A stretch of DNA of 35,640 bases from Haloferacaceae archaeon (GTDB taxonomy: Archaea > Halobacteriota > Halobacteria > Halobacteriales > Haloferacaceae): contig PWFE01000114.1 in the NCBI GenBank assembly GCA_003554115.1, positions 1 through 35,640 on the forward strand. Direction: 5' to 3'. Shown here one piece after another: positions 16,452 to 25,360 of this stretch. Within the stretch, counting starts at the first letter, position 1; every line of letters starts with the position of its first letter. Under the pieces are notes generated by a model that had not been told where the DNA came from, did no database searches, and worked only from the letters and a program-made list of their open reading frames with translations. Position numbers and translations under genes: made by a program.

Positions 16452-18305
16452 GTGGCAACTACCGTCCTTACCGTTACTGCGATTATCCTCGCGCTAGGCA
16501 TTACAGCCCAAGTGATCGCCAAACGGCTCAAAGTGCCGAGTGTACTGTTTTTGATTCTGATCGGTGTGCTGTTGGGCCCGACCGTCCTAGGGGTGGTTAC
16601 TCCCGAGACGTTCGGCGGCGGACTGTCGACCGTTGTCGGGCTCAGCGTGGCGATTATCGTCTTCGATGGAGCTTTCCAGCTCCGCCGCGAAAAACTCGAA
16701 CTCGCGCCGAAAGCGATCACCGGTCTGATGACTATCGGTGCAGGGTTCATGTTTGTCGGGACCGCCTTGGCCGTGCGGTTCTTTTTGGGGACCGGCTGGG
16801 GAATCTCGTTTCTCGTCGGTGCGCTGTTGATCGCGACAGGCCCAACAGTTATTACACCGATTTTCGAGGTGATTACCGTCCGCGAACACGTCGAGACCAC
16901 TTTCGAGGCCGAGGGGATCTTTAACGACGTGACGGCTGCAATTCTGGCGATTGTCGTCTTTGAGACCCTAGTCGTCGAGTCGACGCCCACCGCGTTGCCG
17001 GGTGGGTTTCTGGCTCGGCTGGCAATCGGCGTCGGTGTCGGCCTCGCGATTGCATTCGGCATCCGGACCGTGCTTCGACAGCTACAGATTCCGGCCGACG
17101 ACGCCCCACGGGTCGCCCGCCTTGTCGTGTTGGCTGCGGTGATTTTGGCCTACGGTCTTTCGGAGGCATTGTTCTCCGAAACGGGGGTTGCCGCGGTTGC
17201 CACTGCAGGCATCGTTTTGGGCAACACGGAGTTGCCACACCGCGAGTCGATCCACGAGTTCAACCGGGATCTCACGCTGATCGTGCTGGCGATCGTCTTT
17301 ATATCGCTCGCCGCACTGATCGATTTCGATGCGCTGGTCGGGCTGGGTCTCGGCGGGCTCGCGGTTGTCGTCTTCGTTACCCTCGTCATCCGACCGATCA
17401 CGGTTGCGCTGTCGGCTCGGGACAGACAGTTTACCCGAAACGAAAAGCTGTTTTTGAGTGCTGTGGGCCCACGCGGAATCATTCCTGCCAGTATTGCGAC
17501 GCTGTTTGCCATCGAACTCCAGGCTGCCGGGCAGTTCGAGGAGGCCCAAGTGCTTGCTGGAACCGTCTTTCTGGTGATCTTCACAACCGTTCTGTTGCAG
17601 GCTGGCCTTGCCAGACAGATCGCAGGCGTACTTGATGTGATACCAATGCCAACGATTATTATCGGCGGCGGCCGCGTCGGCCGCATGCTCGCCGAACGAT
17701 TGGAGAACCGCAACGAAAACGTCATTCTCGTCGACGAACGCGCCGAAATCGTCGATGAGCTCCAGCGCGACGGCTACACTGCCCACCACGGCGATGGAAC
17801 CGAAACAGGCGTATTGGAAGCCGTCGAAACCGCGAGAGCCAGACGGATGGTTGCCGCAACAGGTGATGACGATACCAACCTGCTTGTAGCCCAACTCGCT
17901 CGGACCAAATTCGACATCGAAGACGTACTTGCACGGGTCAACGAACCCGAAAACGTCCAGACGTTCGAGGCGCTTGATGTGACTGCAATCGATGCCTCTC
18001 AGGCGACCGCGTGGTCGATTGACAACGAGATCGAACGCCCCGAGTTGGCCCACTGGATGACCCAACTCGGTGAGGGCCATGACGTCCAAGAGATCGAGTT
18101 GACTGCCGACGATCTGGTCGGCCAGACTGTCAGCGAGGTCAACGCCGAAATTCCGGACGGCTGTATCATTGCCGTCATCGGCCGGAACGGTGAGACACAC
18201 GTCCCGTCGGCGGGCGAACGACTCGAAGCAGGCGACCACGTGACGTTCCTCGGGTCCAAAGACGCCGTTGGCGGTGCAGTCCGGCGGTTTCACCCACAGG
18301 ACTGA
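16452..18305 (+). CDS. CPA2-type cation:proton antiporter with TrkA-N and TrkA-C domains
   Basis: 617 residues from the GTG at 16452. About 12 membrane helices occupy residues 1-390. A TrkA-N (RCK) domain follows with the dinucleotide motif IIGGGRVGRMLAERL near 400-415, then a TrkA-C domain at about 545-617. KefB/Kch-like architecture: Na+ or K+ exchange for H+ gated by NAD(H) or nucleotide binding to the RCK domain. A further in-frame GTG at 16398 would add 18 polar residues. The AT-rich stretch aaaaatgttaac (16413-16424) is well placed for a start at 16452, so the shorter form is preferred. Ion specificity cannot be told. Confidence 0.88.
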   Translation: MATTVLTVTAIILALGITAQVIAKRLKVPSVLFLILIGVLLGPTVLGVVTPETFGGGLSTVVGLSVAIIVFDGAFQLRREKLELAPKAITGLMTIGAGFMFVGTALAVRFFLGTGWGISFLVGALLIATGPTVITPIFEVITVREHVETTFEAEGIFNDVTAAILAIVVFETLVVESTPTALPGGFLARLAIGVGVGLAIAFGIRTVLRQLQIPADDAPRVARLVVLAAVILAYGLSEALFSETGVAAVATAGIVLGNTELPHRESIHEFNRDLTLIVLAIVFISLAALIDFDALVGLGLGGLAVVVFVTLVIRPITVALSARDRQFTRNEKLFLSAVGPRGIIPASIATLFAIELQAAGQFEEAQVLAGTVFLVIFTTVLLQAGLARQIAGVLDVIPMPTIIIGGGRVGRMLAERLENRNENVILVDERAEIVDELQRDGYTAHHGDGTETGVLEAVETARARRMVAATGDDDTNLLVAQLARTKFDIEDVLARVNEPENVQTFEALDVTAIDASQATAWSIDNEIERPELAHWMTQLGEGHDVQEIELTADDLVGQTVSEVNAEIPDGCIIAVIGRNGETHVPSAGERLEAGDHVTFLGSKDAVGGAVRRFHPQD

Positions 18306-18402
18306 ACGGCTCAAACAGGAGTCCGGCCAGCCGACAAGTTGAAACACTTAACACCGACGCCCCACTGTCTTCCGACAAAGCGACCTTCTGGAGTTTTATC
18401 CC

Positions 18403-20190
18403 ATGTCTGAGCAACCCACCTCACTGCGTACACCCATCGTCGCCGTCCTCGGCCACGTTGATCACGGCAAAACCAGCCTCCTCGATAAGATCCGCGGCTC
18501 GGCGGTCAGCGAGGGCGAAGCCGGCGCGATCACCCAGCATATCGGCGCGACTGCCGTCCCCCTCGAAACCATTTCCGAGATGGCCGGCTCACTTGTCGAT
18601 CCCACCGACTTCGATCTGCCGGGCCTGCTGTTTATTGACACGCCCGGCCACCACTCGTTTTCGACACTTCGAGCGAGAGGTGGCGCACTCGCCGATATCG
18701 CCATTCTGGTCGTCGACGTCAACGACGGCTTTCAGCCCCAAACCGAGGAGGCAATCGACATTCTCCAGCGCACGGGGACGCCGTTCGTCGTCGCCGCTAA
18801 TAAAGTCGACACCACACCCGGCTGGAACCCCGAAGTCGACTCGCCGATCAAAGCCAGCTACGACAGCCAAAGCGACAACGCCCGGGGTCGGCTTGACGAA
18901 AACCTGTATAAAGTAATTGGCCAACTATCAGACCGAGATTTCTCGGCAGACTTCTATTGGCGCGTCCAGAACTTCCAGAAGAATATCGGTGTCGTCCCTT
19001 GTTCGGCGCTCACTGGCGAGGGCGTCCCAGACGTGCTGGCCGTGCTCATGGGGCTTTCCCAGCGGTTTATGAAAGCCGAAATGGAGATTGACGTCGACGG
19101 GCCGGGCCAAGGGACTGTTCTTGAAGTCAAAGACGAACAGGGCTTCGGCGCGACGCTGGATGTCGTCGTCTACGATGGGATCATCCGTGAGGGCGATACC
19201 ATCGTCGTGGGCGCGAGCAACGAACCGATCGTCACCGAGATTCGCGCGTTGCTCCAGCCGCGGCCCAACGCCGAGATTCGGGTCGAAAAACGCTTCGAAA
19301 ACGTCGACAGCGTCACCGCGGCGGCAGGTGTCAAAATCGCGGCTCCAGACCTTGATAAGGCGATTGCCGGTGCGCCCGTTCGAGTGGTTCGAGACCGAGA
19401 CAAACACGAAGTCATCGAGGAGGTCAAAGCCGAGTTGGCCGAAATCGAAGTCGAGACCGAAGAGGAGGGCGTTGTTGTCAAAGCCGACACCCTTGGAAGT
19501 TTAGAGGCGATGGCCAATGCGCTTCAGGAGGCCGAGATCCCGATTCTTCGGGCAGAGGTCGGCGATATCGCCCCACGCGACGTGGCCGTCGCGGGCACCG
19601 CACGAGAGGCCGAACACAAAACGATTCTGGGATTCAACGTCGAGGGGTTGCCGAACGCCGAACGCGAACTCGATCACTCGGAAGTAACACTGTTTGAGGA
19701 CGACGTGATCTACCAACTCGTCGAGGAGTACGATTCGTACGTCGAGGAAATGAAACGGTCCCAACAGGAGACGATTCTGGACAAAATTATCCGACCCGCC
19801 CGGTTCCAAATCCTTCAGGATCATACGTTCCGGCAGTCGGATCCTGCTGTTGTTGGCGTCGAAATTATGTCTGGGACGATCAAAAACAATACGAACGTCG
19901 CCAAATTCGAGAACAACGAACCCGACCGTGTCGGCCAGCTTTCAGGAATACAGGCCCAAGGAGAAGACGTCTCGCAAGCACGAGCTGGCGAACGCGTCAG
20001 CATTGCGATTGACGGCCCAACCGTGGGTCGAGGGATCGAAGAGGGCGACGAGCTATGGGTCGACCTCCCTGAAAAACACGCCAAAATTCTCGAACAGGAG
20101 CTATCGGACGATATTCCGGCCGACGAACTTGAAGCCCTCTCGGGGTATCTCAACAAACGCCGCAAGCGCGATCCGTTCTGGGGCAAGTAG
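18403..20190 (+). CDS. infB: Translation initiation factor aIF5B (IF2-like GTPase)
   Basis: 595 residues, the standard archaeal length without the bacterial N-terminal extension. G1 GHVDHGKT is at 17-24, G3 DTPGH at 79-83, G4 NKVD at 133-136 and a G5-like SAL near 198. Domains II-IV follow, with the C-terminal domain that contacts aIF1A (LSDDIPADELEALSGYLNKRRKRDPFWGK end). It promotes subunit joining during initiation. No intein is present, although these sometimes occur in archaeal infB. Upstream, acttaaca (18346-18353) is a possible TATA element, implying a short leader. Confidence 0.96.
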   Translation: MSEQPTSLRTPIVAVLGHVDHGKTSLLDKIRGSAVSEGEAGAITQHIGATAVPLETISEMAGSLVDPTDFDLPGLLFIDTPGHHSFSTLRARGGALADIAILVVDVNDGFQPQTEEAIDILQRTGTPFVVAANKVDTTPGWNPEVDSPIKASYDSQSDNARGRLDENLYKVIGQLSDRDFSADFYWRVQNFQKNIGVVPCSALTGEGVPDVLAVLMGLSQRFMKAEMEIDVDGPGQGTVLEVKDEQGFGATLDVVVYDGIIREGDTIVVGASNEPIVTEIRALLQPRPNAEIRVEKRFENVDSVTAAAGVKIAAPDLDKAIAGAPVRVVRDRDKHEVIEEVKAELAEIEVETEEEGVVVKADTLGSLEAMANALQEAEIPILRAEVGDIAPRDVAVAGTAREAEHKTILGFNVEGLPNAERELDHSEVTLFEDDVIYQLVEEYDSYVEEMKRSQQETILDKIIRPARFQILQDHTFRQSDPAVVGVEIMSGTIKNNTNVAKFENNEPDRVGQLSGIQAQGEDVSQARAGERVSIAIDGPTVGRGIEEGDELWVDLPEKHAKILEQELSDDIPADELEALSGYLNKRRKRDPFWGK

Positions 20191-20385
20191 CTGACTCGCG
20201 AGCATCTCCATTTCACGGGACGCAACTGAACCGCGAGCAGTTGCATTCGTCGGAGACAGTCGACGCCAAACCAGCCGCAGCTGATTCAAACAGATTTTGC
20301 ATGTTGTTTTCTAATATTCAAACAACCTTGCCATGGATTAATGTATAAGTGTATCGAGTCCCTACTAACGGATGGGTGAATCGAT

Positions 20386-20652
20386 ATGGCAACGACAAAA
20401 TCACAGCATCAAAGACGGGTTGTGAACAGCCAGTTATCGCGGTTCGATCTCCTGTTGGTAGCCATTCCGCTGGCACTCGCCGCAGGAATTGCGAGCTCGT
20501 TCGTCGTTGCGATCCCGTTTTTCGTTGGGGTTGCAACGGGTGCCGTTGTTGCGGCAACGCTCGTCGGCTACGGTCTCTATACGCTAATGGGCGAGCCGTC
20601 GACGTCGAACGAACAATCCACAGCGCCTAAAGACCATACCTCTAGTGAGTGA
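20386..20652 (+). CDS. Small haloarchaeal membrane protein, paralog A
   Basis: 88 residues. A polar N-terminus ends in SRFDLLLVAIPLAL, which begins the first of two helices (about 20-40 and 46-67), followed by a hydrophilic tail. The motif SRFDLLL-x-AIP-x-AL is shared with the next gene at 20808, and both are preceded by the same element ggtgaatcga just before the ATG. That element contains a GGTGA SD site. A TATA-like atgtataagt lies at 20341-20350. Function unknown. Confidence 0.7.
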   Translation: MATTKSQHQRRVVNSQLSRFDLLLVAIPLALAAGIASSFVVAIPFFVGVATGAVVAATLVGYGLYTLMGEPSTSNEQSTAPKDHTSSE

Positions 20653-20807
20653 CCTGCAACCACGTGTTTCAGCCACACTTGTGGCTTTTGCTGACCAAGA
20701 TCACTACTAGTCTGGACAGTTTCGATCAGTAGTTGAATATGAACGGGAGAGTAAGCAGTCACAGTAGCTATTGGGACAGGCAGCGTCTCTCCTGTAGGTG
20801 AATCGAA

Positions 20808-21101
20808 ATGCCAGCAACCGACACACAAAACGAGCGCGTTCGGGTCGACTACTCGCGGTTTGATCTGCTGTTGGCCGCGATTCCGATAGCACTGTTGAGC
20901 GGCCTGTTGAGTTCGGTGCTGTTGCCGATTTCGCAGGCTGCGGGACTCGTGGTCGGGGCTGCAACCGCCGCTGTGATTGTCGTCTACAGCATGTGCGAAC
21001 TCGTCCGGCTTGATTCGCCGGCCCCCGAGCGGCCACGTGAGTTCGGAGAGGCTCCACAGACTCGACGTCTGTCTGCCGAACGCGATCAGGCGAGTATATA
21101 A
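20808..21101 (+). CDS. Small haloarchaeal membrane protein, paralog B
   Basis: 97 residues, two hydrophobic helices (about 20-41 and 45-65) and a basic/acidic tail. SRFDLLLAAIPIALLSGLLSS aligns with paralog A (SRFDLLLVAIPLALAAGIASS), so the pair arose by tandem duplication. The aggtgaatcga element before the ATG supplies an SD-like GGTGA. No catalytic residues. It may be a subunit or modulator of a membrane complex, but nothing in the sequence says which. Confidence 0.7.
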   Translation: MPATDTQNERVRVDYSRFDLLLAAIPIALLSGLLSSVLLPISQAAGLVVGAATAAVIVVYSMCELVRLDSPAPERPREFGEAPQTRRLSAERDQASI

Positions 21102-21185
21102 CGACAGATGTCGCAGGCCGTATGCCAAAGTCGACAATGAGGGCTGGAGCTACTGGAGTGAAACTGAGAGAACCGCTTAGGGCTG

Positions 21186-21563
21186 TTATCGACCAGTCGG
21201 CGTAATTCCGTCGCCGACAGCGTTCATTACTTGGAGTACTGCACTCGCAGCAAGTCCTTGGGCGACCTCACGTTGGGTTTCGGCATCAAGGCCACCGTCA
21301 AGTTCGTCAGGATCCGGCGAGTAGCCAGCAGTTACCGGATGGCCAGCCGGTGGGTCGACGGCGACGGTTGCGGTTGCGCCGCTAGCGGTTGCGAGTTCGG
21401 AGCCGACCTGATAGCCTTCTGGAAGATACGACTCTGTTTCGGCAACGATGCCGGCCACCGCATGCCGGAGGGCGTCCTTTTGACCAGCCGATAGCTCTTC
21501 GATGCTCGTTGTCCGGCCCCCACCAACTGGCTGCCCTCCGGATCCGGTGTAGTTTCCGTTCAT
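21186..21563 (-). CDS. Haloarchaeal conserved protein (DUF5811-like)
   Basis: 125 residues: Gly-rich N-terminus (MNGNYTGSGGQPVGGG), a helical segment (AGQKDALRHAVAGIVAETESYLP) and a central part (VGSELATASGATATVAVDPPAGHPVTAGYSPD) ending in a helix. I recall this family as DUF5811, found beside the arginine decarboxylase and pan genes in many haloarchaea. Soluble, function unknown. A minus-strand box ctttttacc (21592-21600) sits upstream of the start as a probable promoter. Confidence 0.7.
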   Translation of the reverse strand: MNGNYTGSGGQPVGGGRTTSIEELSAGQKDALRHAVAGIVAETESYLPEGYQVGSELATASGATATVAVDPPAGHPVTAGYSPDPDELDGGLDAETQREVAQGLAASAVLQVMNAVGDGITPTGR

Positions 21564-21644
21564 GTGAAAGGTAGTTTCTGTTGGTGTGGTACCGGTAAAA
21601 AGGCGTCGCCGCCGACAAAGGCTCTCTGGGCGCTTCAGTGGCGC

Positions 21645-22124
21645 TTAGAACATCGGCTCGCTCTCGCCGTACGCCGCCAACATGACGGCAGCGGTGTAGC
21701 TTCCCTCGCGTGGTTCGACAGTCGACAGCGCCACATCGCGGTCAGTGATCGTCCACTCGCGCAGCTCACAACCGGCATCAAGCCCACGACGGATGTCGGT
21801 TTCGACGCGCGTTGGATCCGTTCCATGGGCCTCATAAAACAGCCCCGGCCCCGGCCCGGTTGCCCAGCCGATTCCCGTTGCGATTTTGTCTGTCTCGCTG
21901 TCGGGGCCAACAACGACCTTGCTCTGGACAACGGTCAGGCGATTGCCTGCAGGCCCGAGATCCGGGGCTTCGTCGACGACCGCGAGTTCTCCCTCGGCAG
22001 GGATAACAGACGAGACCGTAATCAGATTGTAGTTATGAAGGTTCGCGTCGGCAAGCGCGGCGTCGTAGGCCGCCATCTCGGTTGGAGCGACGCCCACCCC
22101 GCCTGCGACGTGAATTGTAGTCAT
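21645..22124 (-). CDS. pdaD: Pyruvoyl-dependent arginine decarboxylase
   Basis: 159 residues. The self-cleavage site is Ser38-Ser39 in NLITVSSVIPAEGEL, where the second Ser becomes the pyruvoyl group at the new alpha-chain N-terminus. GIGWATGPGPGLFYEAHG and SYTAAVMLAAYGE are family blocks. It makes agmatine from arginine. In archaea agmatine is used to modify tRNA-Ile wobble cytidine (agmatidine) and to make polyamines. It lies 48 bases after pan on the same strand and may be co-transcribed. Confidence 0.92.
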   Translation of the reverse strand: MTTIHVAGGVGVAPTEMAAYDAALADANLHNYNLITVSSVIPAEGELAVVDEAPDLGPAGNRLTVVQSKVVVGPDSETDKIATGIGWATGPGPGLFYEAHGTDPTRVETDIRRGLDAGCELREWTITDRDVALSTVEPREGSYTAAVMLAAYGESEPMF

Positions 22125-22172
22125 TGACGAGACTGGACGCCCAGGAGGGTAATCGGTTACGGATCGGCCGCC

Positions 22173-23396
22173 TCAGTACTGGTAGCGAACGACACCGTTG
22201 TCGGTTTCGCCGCGGTCGAGTTTCTCGCGTGCGTGTTCGATATCTTCGCGGGTGACGGTTGTTCGGTCGGTACGAATTGCAAACATCCCGGCCTCGGTTA
22301 CCAGACTCTCGATGTCTGCGCCACTGTAGTCATCAAGATCTTCGGCCAACTCCTCGAAGTCGATTTCGTCGTCGACGTTAATATCGCGGGTATGGATCTC
22401 CAGAATCTTCCGTCGACCTTCGGGTCCGGGCTTCGGCACCTCGATGAGGCGGTCAAACCGGCCGGGCCGGAGAATCGCCTCATCGAGCATGTCGTACCGG
22501 TTGGTTGCGGCCATGATACGAATCTCGCCGCGGTCGTCAAAGCCATCCATCTCACTGAGAAGCTGCATCATCGTTCGCTGGACCTCAGCATCGCCGGAAG
22601 TTTTCGAGTCAGTCCGCCGAGAGGCGATGGCGTCGATCTCGTCAATGAAGACGACTGCGGGTTCCTCTTCGGCCGCCAGCGCGAACAGATCTCGGACGAG
22701 GCGGGCTCCTTCGCCGATAAACTTCTGGACTAGCTCTGAGCCGGTCATTTTGATAAAGGTCGCATTGCTTTCGTTAGCCACAGCCTTCGCCAGCATCGTT
22801 TTGCCGGTACCCGGTGGACCGTGCAGCAACACACCTGCCGGCGGTTCGATGCCGACCTGCTCGAACTGTTCGGGATTCTCAAGCGGATCCTCGACAGCCT
22901 CTCGGACTTCACGGATCTGTTCGTCGATGCCACCGATGTCCTCATAGCTCACGTCGGGCGATTCGGTGACCTCCATCGCTTGGGCCCGTGAGTCGGTTTC
23001 GTCATCCAACACCAACTGGATACCGAACGACTCGTTGATCGCCACGCGGTCGCCGTTTTCGATCTGGTCGTACAACTGCGGTGAGACCTCCGTGAGAACC
23101 TCTTGGTTGTTACCGTGCTGTTTGATGATGACGTTGCCCTCGTCAGTCAACTCCTCGACGCTGGCGATGTACAGAGCGGAGGTTTTGAGTGCCTCATTGC
23201 GCTCTTTGAGTTTTGACACCTCGTTTTGAAGCTCGCTGCGGCGGCTGGTCGCCTCGGTGAGTCGGCCGTCGAGTTCCTCGTTTACTTCGACAAGCCGAAA
23301 GAAGTGTTTGCGAATTGCCGTCAGCCGCTCGGCTGTCGACATATCGGGATCGAGATCAAGCCGTGGCCGGTCAGGAAGCGACGGGCTACGTGACAT
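22173..23396 (-). CDS. pan: Proteasome-activating nucleotidase PAN (PanB/Pan2-like)
   Basis: 407-residue AAA ATPase that unfolds proteins and feeds them to the 20S proteasome. An N-terminal coiled coil (about 22-72) and OB domain (about 74-135) precede the AAA module: Walker A GPPGTGKT 193-200, Walker B FIDEID about 250-255, and GRFDRL later. Haloarchaea carry two PAN paralogs. The N-terminus MSRSPSLPDRPRLDLDPDMS matches the PanB/Pan2 type as I remember it. The C-terminus ends VVRYQY, so the penultimate residue is Gln rather than the Tyr of a classical HbYX gate-opening motif. ATG at 23396 used; Met19 is a weaker alternative. Confidence 0.94.
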   Translation of the reverse strand: MSRSPSLPDRPRLDLDPDMSTAERLTAIRKHFFRLVEVNEELDGRLTEATSRRSELQNEVSKLKERNEALKTSALYIASVEELTDEGNVIIKQHGNNQEVLTEVSPQLYDQIENGDRVAINESFGIQLVLDDETDSRAQAMEVTESPDVSYEDIGGIDEQIREVREAVEDPLENPEQFEQVGIEPPAGVLLHGPPGTGKTMLAKAVANESNATFIKMTGSELVQKFIGEGARLVRDLFALAAEEEPAVVFIDEIDAIASRRTDSKTSGDAEVQRTMMQLLSEMDGFDDRGEIRIMAATNRYDMLDEAILRPGRFDRLIEVPKPGPEGRRKILEIHTRDINVDDEIDFEELAEDLDDYSGADIESLVTEAGMFAIRTDRTTVTREDIEHAREKLDRGETDNGVVRYQY

Positions 23397-23514
23397 TTGT
23401 TAGCCGTGGTTGGTGCCGGAGTTACATGTGCCTTCGGGTCGCTGGCAAACCTTGTGTCGACTGTCAGACCACCACCTATCAGCGCGACCAGCATTTCTGC
23501 GCCGATACCACACC

Positions 23515-23529
23515 GTAGCCACTGCCTAC
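23515..23529. terminator. Near-palindrome on the pepF stop codon
   Basis: On the minus strand GTAGGCAGTGGCTAC contains the pepF TAG stop. It differs by one base from GTAGGCAGTGCCTAC just after rnhB. As RNA it gives a GUAG/CUAC stem with the loop carrying CAGUG. Candidate 3'-end element. Confidence 0.4.
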
Positions 23530-25325
23530 CGAAGCTCGTCGATGCGCTCTAGGTACTCGCCGTACACCGACAGTGCCGACTCGATTGGCTCGGCGGTCGT
23601 CATATCAATGCCGGCGACTCCGAGCGCCTCGATTGGATAAACGCTCCCGCCGGCTTCGAGCATGTTGCGGTAGTCGGCGGCTGCCTGTTGTCCAGGCTCG
23701 CCGTCCTGTCGAATTCGCTCAACAATGGCGACTGCTGCCGAGATACCCGTCGCATACTGGTAGACGTAGAAGTTGTAGTAGAAGTGTGGAATCCGCTGCC
23801 ACTCGCGTTTGATGTGGTCGTCGACCTCGGCCAGATCGTAGTAACTCGACTTGAGTTCGCCGTACAGCTCGTCAAACACAGCAGGCGTCAGCGGCTCGTC
23901 GCGTTCGGCCCGTTTGTGGATTTGTTGTTCGAATTCGGCGAACATGGTTTGCCGAAACAGTGTCGACCGAAACCGTTCGAGATACTCATCCAGCACATGG
24001 AGTCGGAGTTCGTCATCGTCGACGGTCTCCAACAAGTAGTGAGTCAGTAGGGTCTCATTAACCGTGGAGGCGACTTCGGCGACGAAGATCTCGTAGCCTG
24101 CATCATGCCATGGCTGGCTCTCCTGTGCCAGCTCCGAGTGCATCGAGTGGCCCAACTCGTGGGCGAGGGTAAACAGTGAGGCGATATCGTCCTGATAGTT
24201 CATCAGAATGAACGGCTGGGTGTCGTACGTGCCCGACGAAAACGCCCCCGAGCGTTTGCCTCGGTTCTCGTAGACGTCGACCCAGCGACTCTCTAGACCC
24301 TCGGCCATCCGCTGTTGGTAGGCCTCGCCTAACGGCTCGACAGCATCGATAATCCACTGTTTGGCCTGTTCGTATTCGACGGTTGGGCCCTCCTCGCCCG
24401 TGAGCGACATGTACAGATCCCACGATTCCAGTTGGTCGACGCCCAGTGTGTCGGCTTTAAGTTCTGCGTGGCGGTAAAGCAAATCGAGGTTATCCCGAAC
24501 GGTCTCGACGAGAGTATCATACACCTCGACCGGCACGTTTGGCCCATCGAGAGCTGCCTCACGGGCTGTCTCGTAGTTTCTCGCCCGAGCGATTTTCACG
24601 TCTTTACGGACCTGTTTTTTAAGTGAGGTGCCGACGGTGTTGCGGACGTCCGCCCACTCGTCATAAAACGCTTCGTGAACCTGCTTTCGGAACGCTCGGT
24701 TTTCGTGTTTCTGGAGTTTCGTGAAGTTGCCCTGACTGATTTCGATTGCCTCGCCGTCGGGATTCTCGACAGTTGGAAACGTCATATCCGCGTTGGCGAG
24801 CATTGAGTACAGTTCGCTGGGTGAGCTGGTGACTTCGCCAAGTTCCGCGAGAAGCTCCTCGATTTCGGCTGACCGGGTGTGTGGTTTCGCCCGTAACACA
24901 TCGTCGAAATACTGCTCGTAGTCGGCCAACGCAGGCTCGGTGTCGACGAATGTCTCGATATCTGATTCGGTCAGCGCTTGGAGTTCAGGCTCAATGTAGG
25001 AGACCGCACTCGAAGCCTCCGAGGAAAGCGCCTGTGCTTTTCCCGAAAGGGCTTGGTACTCTTGATTACGGGTATCTTCGCTGGCCCGAAGGTTGGCATA
25101 CACGGCGAGTCGAGAGACTTCACGCATAATCTCCTCACGGAGTTCCAGGAGTTCTAAAAGGGTTTGGGGACTCTCTGTGACTCGTTTTTCGTACGCAGTG
25201 AGCTCTTCGATTCGGCCTGAGATTTCCTCGAAGTGTTCGGCCCACGCTTCGTCGGACTCAAAAATGCTTTCGAGTGCCCACTTGTGTTCGGTCTCGATCT
25301 CCTCGCGTTCGGGAACCGTACTCAT
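23526..25325 (-). CDS. pepF: Oligoendopeptidase F (M3 family)
   Basis: 599 residues, full-length for M3B peptidases. The zinc site HELGHSMHSE lies near residue 390 and the third ligand region (FVAEVASTVNETLL) about 25 residues later. It hydrolyses short peptides in the cytoplasm, plausibly those released by the proteasome encoded nearby in part (pan). That link is inference from position. It has a 129-base gap to pan, so the two may be separately transcribed. N-terminus STVPEREEIETEHKWALESIF is typical. Confidence 0.94.
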   Translation of the reverse strand: MSTVPEREEIETEHKWALESIFESDEAWAEHFEEISGRIEELTAYEKRVTESPQTLLELLELREEIMREVSRLAVYANLRASEDTRNQEYQALSGKAQALSSEASSAVSYIEPELQALTESDIETFVDTEPALADYEQYFDDVLRAKPHTRSAEIEELLAELGEVTSSPSELYSMLANADMTFPTVENPDGEAIEISQGNFTKLQKHENRAFRKQVHEAFYDEWADVRNTVGTSLKKQVRKDVKIARARNYETAREAALDGPNVPVEVYDTLVETVRDNLDLLYRHAELKADTLGVDQLESWDLYMSLTGEEGPTVEYEQAKQWIIDAVEPLGEAYQQRMAEGLESRWVDVYENRGKRSGAFSSGTYDTQPFILMNYQDDIASLFTLAHELGHSMHSELAQESQPWHDAGYEIFVAEVASTVNETLLTHYLLETVDDDELRLHVLDEYLERFRSTLFRQTMFAEFEQQIHKRAERDEPLTPAVFDELYGELKSSYYDLAEVDDHIKREWQRIPHFYYNFYVYQYATGISAAVAIVERIRQDGEPGQQAAADYRNMLEAGGSVYPIEALGVAGIDMTTAEPIESALSVYGEYLERIDELR

Positions 25326-25360
25326 GGCCGACTGAAGGCCGACAGCGGCCGTAAGTCTTG

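Noticed and set aside
17082..18347. 421-codon open frame antisense to the antiporter (and similar long antisense frames, such as 2145-2828 opposite phaC)
   Set aside because: Composition is that of a mirror of a real acidic gene, with no recognisable domain. The plus-strand gene has clear TrkA and membrane domains.
18403..20190. Intein in infB
   Set aside because: The GTPase motifs and all domains run continuously over 595 residues with no inserted splicing domain.
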